DNA of 48,056 nt from the NCBI GenBank assembly GCA_004000625.1, contig SAUS01000011.1, positions 1 to 48,056 of the forward strand, in the 5' to 3' direction. A program made the translations under genes and the position numbers. The notes under the pieces are model-generated. The model saw only the letters and a list, made by a program, of their open reading frames with translations. It searched no databases and was not told the DNA's origin. The DNA is from Candidatus Cibiobacter qucibialis. GTDB taxonomy: Bacteria; Bacillota; Clostridia; Oscillospirales; Ruminococcaceae. Below are positions 41,812 to 48,056 of this stretch, one piece after another; within the stretch, counting starts at the first letter, position 1, and every line of letters starts with the position of its first letter.

Positions 41812-43143
41812 ATGGCAAAACCGATCGTAGCCATCGTTGGCCGCCCCAATGTGGGCAAGTCAACGCTTTTTAACAAGCTGACCGGCCAGCGCCTTGCCAT
41901 TGTGGAAGATACGCCCGGCGTTACCCGCGACCGTATTTTCTGTGATTGCGAATGGTGCGGCCATAAGTTCCTGCTGGTTGATACCGGCGGCATTGAGCCC
42001 AACATTGACGACGGCCTGCTGGCCCATATGCGGGAACAGGCCCAGATCGCCATTGATTCCGCAGATTGTATTATCATGGTGGGCGAAATTGGCGCTGGCG
42101 TTACCGCTCAGGACCAGGATATTGCCGGTATGCTGATGCGCAGCGGCAAGCCTGTGATTCTGGCAGTCAACAAGTGTGATAAAGTCGGCGAACCGCCGAT
42201 GGAGCTGTATGACTTCTACAGTCTTGGCATTGGCGATGTCGTGCCGATTTCCAGCGTTCATGGCCATGGTACCGGCGACCTGTTAGATACCGTGTGTGAG
42301 AACCTGCACTTTGATGACAACGATGAGGAAGAAGAGGACCGCATTCCTGTTGCCGTCATCGGCCGCCCCAACGTGGGCAAATCCAGCCTGATCAACCATA
42401 TTTTGGGCGAAAACCGCCTGATTGTTGCCAATGAGGCAGGTACCACCCGTGATGCCATTGATACCATGGTGGAAAACCAGTACGGCAAGTTTATCTTTAC
42501 CGATACCGCCGGTCTGCGCAAGCGCGGCAAGGTGGAAAGCGGTGTGGAGCGCTACAGCGTGCTGCGCAGCCTGGCTGCTGTGGAACGCAGCCGCGTGTGC
42601 GTTATCATGATTGATGCAACTGTCGGCTTTACGGAGCAGGATTCCAAGGTTGCCGGTTATGCCCATGACCAGGGCAAGGCCTGCATTATTGCTGTAAACA
42701 AGTGGGATGCCGTTGAAAAAGACAGCTACACCATGGACAAGATGCGCAAGCAGCTGGAAGAGGATTTCAGCTTTATGTCTTATGCGCCCATCCTGTTCAT
42801 CAGCGCAAAAACCGGCCAGCGGCTGGACAAACTGTTTGAAACCATCCAGTATGTGGACGTGCAGAACGGCACCCGCATCCCGACCGGCGCATTGAACGAG
42901 ATGCTGGCGCGCTCTACCGCGCGTGTGCAGCCGCCCTCTGATAAGGGCAAGCGCCTCAAGATTTTCTATATCACCCAAAGCTCCACCCGCCCGCCAACAT
43001 TTGTTGCGTTCGTCAACCAGAAAGCGTTGTTCCATTTTTCTTACCAGCGCTATATCGAAAACCAGATTCGGGAAAACTTTGGCCTGACCGGTACACCGAT
43101 GCGCCTGCTGATTCGTGAGCACGGCGATGGTTCGGCACGCTGA
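41812..43143 (+). CDS. der: Ribosome biogenesis GTPase Der (EngA)
   Basis: Der (443 aa) has two GTPase domains in tandem and helps assemble the 50S subunit. The first P-loop is GRPNVGKST (residues 10-18) and the second, GRPNVGKSS, lies near residue 184. DTPGVTRDR/DTGG and DTAGLRKRGKVE follow in each domain, and NKCD and NKWD are the G4 motifs. The C-terminal KH-like domain has FVNQKALFHFSYQRYIENQI. I chose the ATG at 41812 after AAGGAGG; the upstream in-frame ATG at 41764 has no ribosome site. plsY follows after 21 bases. Confidence 0.96.
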   Translation: MAKPIVAIVGRPNVGKSTLFNKLTGQRLAIVEDTPGVTRDRIFCDCEWCGHKFLLVDTGGIEPNIDDGLLAHMREQAQIAIDSADCIIMVGEIGAGVTAQDQDIAGMLMRSGKPVILAVNKCDKVGEPPMELYDFYSLGIGDVVPISSVHGHGTGDLLDTVCENLHFDDNDEEEEDRIPVAVIGRPNVGKSSLINHILGENRLIVANEAGTTRDAIDTMVENQYGKFIFTDTAGLRKRGKVESGVERYSVLRSLAAVERSRVCVIMIDATVGFTEQDSKVAGYAHDQGKACIIAVNKWDAVEKDSYTMDKMRKQLEEDFSFMSYAPILFISAKTGQRLDKLFETIQYVDVQNGTRIPTGALNEMLARSTARVQPPSDKGKRLKIFYITQSSTRPPTFVAFVNQKALFHFSYQRYIENQIRENFGLTGTPMRLLIREHGDGSAR

Positions 43144-43164
43144 GGACCACGAGGGGGAGAACAG

Positions 43165-43851
43165 ATGGTTCATTTGATGGAAGCCTGCCTGCTTACAGCA
43201 TTGCAGGCCTATCTGTTGGGAAGCCTGCTGTTTGGCGTTTTGGTTTCCAAACTTTTTTACCACGATGATGTCCGCCTGCATGGCAGCGGCAACGCCGGCA
43301 TGACCAACGTGCTGCGCACCTATGGCAAGCTGCCCGCAGTGATCACTACCATCGGCGATGTGGGCAAAAGTGTGGTTGCCGTCAAGCTGGGGCAGTTTAT
43401 CTTTGATTCGTTGCTGTCCGGCACCGGGGCTGATTTCCAGCCGCTTTTGCAGCCGATCTGCGGCGCTTACCTTGCCGCCATCTTCTGCATGCTGGGCCAC
43501 AGCAAGCCTGTCTTTTTTGGCCTGCGCGGCGGCAAAGGCGTGCTGGTTGGTGCCGGTGCTGCGTTAGCCACCGAACCGATTGCCTGCCTGGTGCTTTTGG
43601 TAATCTTTCTGGTTGAAGTTGCTATCACCCACATTGTCAGCCTGGGCAGCATTATTATTGCTGCACTGTATCCTGTGCTCACGCTCTGCTACTGGCTCTG
43701 GAAGGGCACCGATGCTGCATCCCTTGTGTTCATCACGGTATGTTGCGTGTTAATGGGCGCTTATGTCATCTGGCTGCACCGTTCCAACATCCAGCGCCTG
43801 AAGAACGGCACAGAATATCGCTTTGGCGAGAAAAAGAAAGAAAACCAGTAA
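43165..43851 (+). CDS. plsY: Glycerol-3-phosphate acyltransferase PlsY
   Basis: PlsY (228 aa) moves the acyl group from acyl phosphate to glycerol 3-phosphate, the first step of phospholipid synthesis. It is a multi-pass membrane protein. The motifs GSGNAGMTNVLRTYG and MLGHSKPVFFGLRGGKGV are intact. It is slightly longer than many PlsY proteins, with a charged C-terminal tail (EYRFGEKKKENQ). AGGGGGAG precedes the ATG. The der-plsY order is common in Firmicutes. A terminator follows. Confidence 0.94.
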   Translation: MVHLMEACLLTALQAYLLGSLLFGVLVSKLFYHDDVRLHGSGNAGMTNVLRTYGKLPAVITTIGDVGKSVVAVKLGQFIFDSLLSGTGADFQPLLQPICGAYLAAIFCMLGHSKPVFFGLRGGKGVLVGAGAALATEPIACLVLLVIFLVEVAITHIVSLGSIIIAALYPVLTLCYWLWKGTDAASLVFITVCCVLMGAYVIWLHRSNIQRLKNGTEYRFGEKKKENQ

Positions 43852-43917
43852 TCTTGCTGCATTTTCTCTTCTTTTCCATTGCCTCAGCCTTGCCAAAACG
43901 CACAAAATTGATGTTTT

Positions 43918-43951
43918 CAAACCCAAGGCCTTACCCAGGCCTTGGGTTTCG
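43918..43951 (+). terminator. Rho-independent terminator after plsY
   Basis: AAACCCAAGGCC pairs with GGCCTTGGGTTT around a short TTACCCA loop. The T run is short, but the stem is perfect and strong. It also directly abuts the promoter of the CarD-type gene. Confidence 0.75.
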
Positions 43952-43960
43952 TGCTATAAT
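43952..43960 (+). promoter_or_regulatory. Extended -10 promoter of the CarD-type gene
   Basis: TGCTATAAT (43952-43960) is an extended -10 with a perfect TATAAT. No good -35 is seen, since that position falls in the terminator stem. The start would be about 36 bases before the ATG. Confidence 0.55.
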
Positions 43961-44003
43961 AGTATTGTAAGACGTTAAAAAGTGTGAATGGGAGGTTTGT
44001 TTT

Positions 44004-44507
44004 ATGTTTTGTGTTGGTGATATTGTCGTTTACGGCGCACAGGGTTTATGCAAAGTAGATGGGATCGGCCCACTGCCCATGAAATTTGCGGACAAAAGCA
44101 AACGCTATTACACGCTGCACACCTGCAAACAGCCAAGCATGACAATTTATGCCCCCGTTGACAACCAGACCGTTGTGATGCGTCAGCCGCTGAACAGGGC
44201 ACAGGCGGAGACTTTGATTTCGGAAATGCCCCAATATGCAGTTGTCCCCATCATGGATGCCAAAGAGCGGGAAAGCCGCTGCCGCGAGGCCCTGCAAACC
44301 TGTGACTGCCGCGAGATTGCCAAGATGATAAAAGGTCTGCATGACCGCCACGAAATCCGTGTACAGCACAAAAAGCATGATACTGCCGCTGATGAACGCT
44401 ATTTCCGCCAGGCGCAGGAACGGCTGTACAGTGAGCTTGCTTATGCCCTTGGCATAGAGGAAGATGCCGTTCCCGATTATATTGCCCAGCGCATCGCCCT
44501 TGCTTAA
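44004..44507 (+). CDS. CarD family transcription regulator
   Basis: This 167 aa protein has the CarD/CdnL N-terminal RNA polymerase-interacting domain, FCVGDIVVYGAQGLCKVDGI, followed by a helical C-terminal domain that can bind promoter DNA. Members stabilise open complexes, often at rRNA promoters. AGGTTTG and GGGAGG lie before the ATG. The stop codon TAA is formed by the first bases of repeat copy 6, so insertion of that element may have set the present C-terminus; length is nevertheless normal for the family. Confidence 0.9.
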   Translation: MFCVGDIVVYGAQGLCKVDGIGPLPMKFADKSKRYYTLHTCKQPSMTIYAPVDNQTVVMRQPLNRAQAETLISEMPQYAVVPIMDAKERESRCREALQTCDCREIAKMIKGLHDRHEIRVQHKKHDTAADERYFRQAQERLYSELAYALGIEEDAVPDYIAQRIALA

Positions 44508-44795
44508 GGCAATACCGCATAATTCTAAGTGCCGATACGGCGAGCGAGGTGCGGCAGATGCCAAGCCAAAAGCGCAGATAATACTGGATGCTGCAAAGGT
44601 GAGCGCCGCCAGTGGCGGAAACAGCGAACCGAAGCAGGGGCAGCGGTCGCAGAGTGCGAGGGGCTTTTGCCCCCGAAGCACGATGCGGGTACCGCAACCC
44701 GACATTATCGAGCATTTTGGCAACGCAGATGCCGTGCCGCAGCTGCCGGAGCGGTGCTTAAGCCACAAGGCGGGAATTGTGCGGTGTTGCCTTAA
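44504..44795 (-). repeat. Dispersed MITE-like repeat, copy 6 (long form with 113 bp inner insertion)
   Basis: It runs from TTAAGGCAATACCGCATAAT to GTGTTGCCTTAA, inverted relative to copy 2. Between ATACTGGATG and ATTATCGAGC it carries 113 extra bases (44591-44703) where short copies have only two. The insert holds small hairpins (CCGCCAGTGGCGG and GGGGCTTTTGCCCC). Its last 25 bases recur at the window end in copy 7. The first bases supply the stop codon of the CarD-type gene. Confidence 0.85.
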
Positions 44796-44845
44796 CGTCT
44801 GGCAATCATATCGGGCAGGAAATATCAACGCTTATCATCTTTTCC

Positions 44846-44874
44846 TTGCCCATAGCCTTTTTCTGCGTTACAAT
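44846..44874 (+). promoter_or_regulatory. Sigma-A promoter of the P1 peptidase gene
   Basis: TTGCCC (44846-44851), a 17 base spacer and TACAAT (44869-44874), 40 bases before the ATG. Confidence 0.62.
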
Positions 44875-44913
44875 ATAAATAAGATTCTGCCACTTTGAAA
44901 GGGGCTTATACCT

Positions 44914-45885
44914 ATGGCTATGAAAGAAATTAAAATTACCGATTTCGAGGGGTTGCAGATCGGCAATGCTGAAAACACGGAAGCCGCCACCGGCTGCACG
45001 GTACTGCTGTTTGGCAAAGATGGCGCGCCCGCCGGGCTGGATGTGCGCGGTGGGGGACCAGCCTCCCGCGAAAGTGAGCTGCTGAAACCCATGGCAGCCG
45101 CACAGATCATCCATGCCATTCTGCTCAGCGGCGGAAGTGCTTTCGGTCTGGATGCTGCCGGGGGTGTACAGAAGTATCTGGAAGAACGCAGCATTGGTTT
45201 TGATGTCGGCGTTACCAAGGTGCCGCTTGTCTGCCAGTCCGACCTGTTTGATTTGACGGTCGGCCGCATGGATGTGCGCCCTGATGCCGCCATGGGTTAC
45301 GCCGCCTGCCTGGGTGCTGAGCACAACAATTACCGCGATGGCAACTATGGTGCAGGAACAGGTGCTTCCGTTGGCAAAATGACCGGTATGGGCACCTGCA
45401 TGAAATCCGGCATCGGTTCCTATGCCGTGCAGCTGGGCGATTTGAAAGTCGGTGCCATTGTTGCCGTTAACTCGCTGGGGGATATTTACAACTGGCGTGA
45501 TGGGCACAAAGTCGCCGGTATGCTAACCCCTGACTGCAAGCATTTTGTGGACAGCGAGGATGTTGTTTTCGCAAACTATGAGGTAGTAGAAAACAAGTTT
45601 GTCGGCAACACCACCATCGGCGTTGTGCTCACCAATGCAGCGTTCCAGAAAACCCAGCTCTGCAAACTGGCTGGTATGGCGCACGATGGTTACGCCCGTT
45701 CCATCCGCCCGGTACACACCTCGGCAGACGGTGACAGCATTTATGCCGTATCCCTTGGCAAGCTTGCCGCGGACCAGGATGTTGTCGGCGCATTGGGAGC
45801 TCGCGTTATGAGCGAAGCGATCCTGCGTGCCGTACAAAGTGCTGATGCCGCTTATGGCCTGCCCTGCGCGAAAGATTTCCAATAA
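44914..45885 (+). CDS. P1 (S58) family autoproteolytic peptidase, DmpA/BapA-like
   Basis: This 323 aa protein belongs to the P1 family of N-terminal nucleophile aminopeptidases, which cleave themselves and then act on D-amino acid, beta-amino acid or ordinary peptides. The family blocks are LLSGGSAFGLDAAGGVQKYL, a glycine-rich YGAGTGASVGKM and the cleavage site VGNTTIGVVLTNA. Self-cleavage is predicted between Asn232 and Thr233, with Thr233 as nucleophile. There is no signal peptide, so it is cytoplasmic. AAAGGGG precedes the ATG. The substrate cannot be told from sequence. It has its own promoter and terminator. Confidence 0.88.
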   Translation: MAMKEIKITDFEGLQIGNAENTEAATGCTVLLFGKDGAPAGLDVRGGGPASRESELLKPMAAAQIIHAILLSGGSAFGLDAAGGVQKYLEERSIGFDVGVTKVPLVCQSDLFDLTVGRMDVRPDAAMGYAACLGAEHNNYRDGNYGAGTGASVGKMTGMGTCMKSGIGSYAVQLGDLKVGAIVAVNSLGDIYNWRDGHKVAGMLTPDCKHFVDSEDVVFANYEVVENKFVGNTTIGVVLTNAAFQKTQLCKLAGMAHDGYARSIRPVHTSADGDSIYAVSLGKLAADQDVVGALGARVMSEAILRAVQSADAAYGLPCAKDFQ

Positions 45886-45897
45886 AGGTCCACATTC

Positions 45898-45927
45898 AGC
45901 CGCTATTCCACCGGGATAGCGGTTTTG
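45898..45927 (+). terminator. Rho-independent terminator after the P1 peptidase gene
   Basis: CCGCTAT (45900-45906) pairs with ATAGCGG (45916-45922), followed by TTTTGCTTT. Confidence 0.65.
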
Positions 45928-45962
45928 CTTTGCCAGCCGCTTTTAACCTCGCGCAGCGATTG

Positions 45963-45991
45963 TTGATTTTGCGGGCATTATGGTGTAGAAT
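45963..45991 (+). promoter_or_regulatory. Sigma-A promoter of the GCS2-type ligase gene
   Basis: TTGATT (45963-45968), a 17 base spacer and TAGAAT (45986-45991). A perfect TATAAT lies at 45996-46001 but has no good -35. Either would start the transcript about 80-90 bases before the gene. Confidence 0.6.
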
Positions 45992-46089
45992 AATTTATAA
46001 TGGTGTTTTATGTTTATCTTAAAAGCTGATTTCAATTTACCATATCATCCTGTTTCATCGCCGCTGTTTTACTGGTATAGGAGGCCCCA

Positions 46090-47319
46090 TTGGCAAATCT
46101 TCAAAAACAAATTGATGCGCTTACAGCATATTTCCAGGCGGATTGCGCTCGTCCTGGTGTGTTGCCCATTGCGCTTACGATAGAGCATTTCATTACCCGT
46201 TTGGACGGAACCCCCGTTGACTATGCCCAGCTGGCACAGGTCATTTACTCCATGCAGGGGCATGATGAGCCCCTGCGGGAGGATAACGTGTATCTCGGGT
46301 TCCGCTGCCCAAGTTATACCATTACCATCCAGGCCGGCTGCCAGGTTACCATTTCTTTGGCACCGTATCCCACTGTGTTGCAGGCTATGGCAGTGTACGA
46401 GGGCTGCTTTACCCGCCTGTGCAACGCCCTTGCGGCCAATAACATGTATGCCCGCACCGTAGGGGTTCATCCATCCCGCCGGGCGGAGCTTCTGCCGTTG
46501 GTACCGCAGAGCGGCTATATGATTATGGACCGCTATTTCCGCAATACCGGCAATCAGGGTGGAGTCATGCTGCGGGCCACCGCTTCCACCCGCGTTACTA
46601 TCCGCTACACCAGCGAAGCTGACTTTGTCCGTAAGTTCCGTGTGGCCTGCCTGATCACCCCGCTGCTGGCGTTGCTGACGGACAATGTCCCACTGTACCA
46701 GGGGGAATCCAACCATAACTACAGCATTCATACCCACATCTGGAACAATGTGGACCCCGACCGCTGCGGCATTTACCCCAACGTGATGGATTCCAATTTT
46801 GGCTTTGAAAGTTACGCCGCCTATATTTTACAGCAGCCGCTTGTCGTGGCACGGCATGGGGCGCGCATTGTCGGCGTTGGGCGCAAATCCGCCTTTGAAG
46901 TATATCCTTCCTTTTTGGGACATGGCGATATTGAGCAGATCCTTTCGATGTTCTATTACGATGTCTGCCTGAACCATAACGGCATTGAACTTCGCACTGC
47001 AGACAGCCTTGCGCCGCGTTATGCAGCATCTTATGCACAACTGATCAAGACTCTGTTCTCCAGCCATGCCGCGCAGGAGGGCATTCTGCGCCGGTATGCC
47101 GGGGCAAATTCCGCCCAGATCGAAGCCGCTAAGGTTGGTATCTGCTGCAACGGCTACCAGGCCCAGGTATATGGCCGCGCCGCCGCTGGCGAAGTCAGCT
47201 GGCTGCTGGCCCAGGCCAAAAGCCATGCCGCCGCCCCGGATGACCGCCGCCTTCTGGAGCCGTTGGCAGAGCTGGCCGCAAAAAAGCGCACCCCGCGCGA
47301 GATTTCCGGCTGCGTTTAA
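46090..47319 (+). CDS. GCS2-type glutamate-cysteine ligase-like protein
   Basis: This 409 aa protein resembles the plant-type/EgtA-like GCS2 branch of the carboxylate-amine ligases. The substrate-site blocks are RYFRNTGNQGGVMLRATAST, then HTHIWNNVDPDRCGIYPNV and DSNFGFESYAAYIL, which match the typical QIWTDTDKDRTG and FGFEQYVDYAL patterns. It should join glutamate to cysteine with ATP, giving gamma-glutamylcysteine; another amine acceptor is possible. No glutathione synthetase is nearby. The start is TTG after AGGAGG. Codon use is like the neighbours. The function is inferred from family patterns only. Confidence 0.78.
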   Translation: MANLQKQIDALTAYFQADCARPGVLPIALTIEHFITRLDGTPVDYAQLAQVIYSMQGHDEPLREDNVYLGFRCPSYTITIQAGCQVTISLAPYPTVLQAMAVYEGCFTRLCNALAANNMYARTVGVHPSRRAELLPLVPQSGYMIMDRYFRNTGNQGGVMLRATASTRVTIRYTSEADFVRKFRVACLITPLLALLTDNVPLYQGESNHNYSIHTHIWNNVDPDRCGIYPNVMDSNFGFESYAAYILQQPLVVARHGARIVGVGRKSAFEVYPSFLGHGDIEQILSMFYYDVCLNHNGIELRTADSLAPRYAASYAQLIKTLFSSHAAQEGILRRYAGANSAQIEAAKVGICCNGYQAQVYGRAAAGEVSWLLAQAKSHAAAPDDRRLLEPLAELAAKKRTPREISGCV

Positions 47320-47406
47320 GCCGTACTTTTCCATCGGTTCCGCCATGTATCAAGCCATCGTTTTTGCGGTATACTAACGCAAAGCAGCAAAAGCGGGGTG
47401 TCAGCC

Positions 47407-47928
47407 ATGCGGGAAACATCGTACCATGTAGTAATTACAGAAATGACCGTGCGTGCCCTTTGGGAAACGCAGAATGTTCTGGACTGCATCCCGGATGCTC
47501 TGTGGGACATCCGGTTTGGCGGGGCGCCCGTCTGGCAGCATATTTACCATATGCTGCATGAGCTGGATCAGTGGTTCATTAACCCCGATGACCCTGATTT
47601 TGTGGAACCGCCCGTGCACCACCCACATTTGCAGAATCTATCCATTTACCCCGCAGCCCACCTGGACCGCCGCCAGATTGATGACTACTTTTATACCATT
47701 AAGGCCAAGCTTTCATTGTATCTGACTTCCTTGCATGACGAGGATCTTTTGCAGCGGCCGGAAAACTGTACCTGGACCCGCTTCACCTTGATTTTGGCAC
47801 AGTTCCGGCATTGGCACCTGCATTTGGGGATGCTGATGGGTTTTGTACAGGCGGACACCGGTTTGTGCCCCCGCACGTTACCACCGAGCACTGATATTCC
47901 AACCGGGCCGTATGATCCATATGAATAG
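47407..47928 (+). CDS. DinB-fold protein
   Basis: This 173 aa protein has the four-helix DinB/YfiT-type build. Possible metal-binding histidines lie in WQHIYHMLHELDQWF (near residue 45) and in QFRHWHLHLGMLMGF near the C-terminus. Most relatives are thiol transferases or have no known role. The ATG at 47407 follows GGGGTG; a GTG at 47398 is also in frame. A TATACT at 47370-47375 could be its -10, but the -35 is poor. It might act with the preceding ligase in low-molecular-weight thiol metabolism, but the gap of 87 bases with a possible promoter makes this weak. Confidence 0.72.
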   Translation: MRETSYHVVITEMTVRALWETQNVLDCIPDALWDIRFGGAPVWQHIYHMLHELDQWFINPDDPDFVEPPVHHPHLQNLSIYPAAHLDRRQIDDYFYTIKAKLSLYLTSLHDEDLLQRPENCTWTRFTLILAQFRHWHLHLGMLMGFVQADTGLCPRTLPPSTDIPTGPYDPYE

Positions 47929-47940
47929 CGCCGTTATTCT

Positions 47941-48056
47941 TTGGGCAGCACCGCATAATTCCCGCCTTACGGCTTAAGCACCGCTCCGGCGGCTGCGGCA
48001 CGGCATCTGCGTTGCCAAAATGCTCGATAATGTCGGGTTGCGGTACCCGCATCGTG
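47941..48056 (+). repeat. Dispersed MITE-like repeat, copy 7 (long form, cut by window end)
   Basis: It starts TTGGGCAGCACCGCATAATT and has the same orientation as copies 2, 3 and 5. After ATGCTCGATAAT it continues with 25 bases (48032-48056) that are the exact reverse complement of the end of the insert in copy 6. It is therefore a second long-form copy. Confidence 0.85.

Noticed and set aside
44046..44828. 260 aa minus-strand frame running through repeat copy 6 and the CarD-type gene
   Set aside because: It is a chance fusion of the repeat with the antisense of a clear gene. Similar frames through other copies (for example 5813-5995) encode the same repeat-derived words.
1..48056. CRISPR array
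   Set aside because: The only repeated sequences are dispersed ~180 bp elements kilobases apart; there are no short regularly spaced repeats and no cas genes.
1..48056. tRNA, rRNA, tmRNA or integrase-associated attachment sites
   Set aside because: I looked for these along both strands and saw no tRNA cloverleaf, rRNA segment, phage gene or integrase.

Overview
The window looks like chromosomal DNA of a moderately GC-rich Clostridia bacterium, most likely a gut member of the Ruminococcaceae/Oscillospiraceae (Gemmiger, Subdoligranulum or Faecalibacterium-like). This rests on a Firmicutes-type operon order (yicC-remA-gmk-priA-def-fmt-rsmB-rlmN-prpC-prkC-rsgA-thiN), strong AGGAGG ribosome binding sites with occasional TTG starts, a monomeric [FeFe] hydrogenase, Pta, FMN and SAM-I riboswitches, and sporulation genes. 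The genus is inference; no rRNA gene is present to test it.

Layout. 0.3-4.1 kb: a rhamnose catabolic operon (rhaB, a COG2407-type isomerase, rhaD) ending in a terminator. 4.2-5.6 kb: a small unknown gene and pta. 5.7-7.2 kb: an MscS channel gene bracketed by two direct copies of a ~180 bp dispersed repeat. 7.3-9.7 kb: riboflavin transporter ribU behind an FMN riboswitch, then metK behind a SAM-I riboswitch. 9.9-22.2 kb: a long, tightly packed operon for RNA turnover, nucleotide supply, replication restart, translation start-up, rRNA modification, Ser/Thr signalling, ribosome assembly and thiamine activation. 22.3-26.0 kb: a sporulation block: a 22-codon spoVM, sipL, spoIVA, a DUF2508 (YaaL-like) gene and bofA. 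26.2-26.7 kb: RNase P RNA on the minus strand, divergent from an RluA-family pseudouridine synthase. 27.7-32.5 kb: cell-wall genes (LysM-G5-M23 protein, murA), then walJ and rlmH. 33-36.1 kb: minus-strand mtaB and an [FeFe] hydrogenase with a Rex-like operator. 36.3-43.9 kb: a DD-carboxypeptidase, pgi, a small P-loop protein, yceD-rpmF, a DUF512 radical SAM protein, der and plsY. 44.0-48.0 kb: a CarD-type regulator, a DmpA-type autoproteolytic peptidase, an orphan GCS2 glutamate-cysteine ligase-like gene and a DinB-fold protein.

The most interesting part is the sporulation block. SpoVM, SpoIVA and SipL are the partners that anchor the coat basement layer to the forespore membrane, and here they lie within 3.3 kb of each other, followed by the sigma-K checkpoint protein BofA. 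The spoVM gene is easily missed because it encodes only 22 residues, but it keeps Lys7 and Pro9 and sits directly after thiN as in Bacillus subtilis.

The second theme is a family of MITE-like elements (seven copies, two cut by the window ends) with inverted ends starting TTAAGGCAAYACCGCA. One copy supplies the stop codon of the CarD-type gene, one lies in the predicted 5' leader of mscS, and two carry a shared inner insertion. Several genes have well-formed sigma-A promoters, and the -35 hexamer is often the self-complementary TTGCAA. In one case a single TTGCAA appears to serve two divergent promoters (rnpB and the RluA-family gene).
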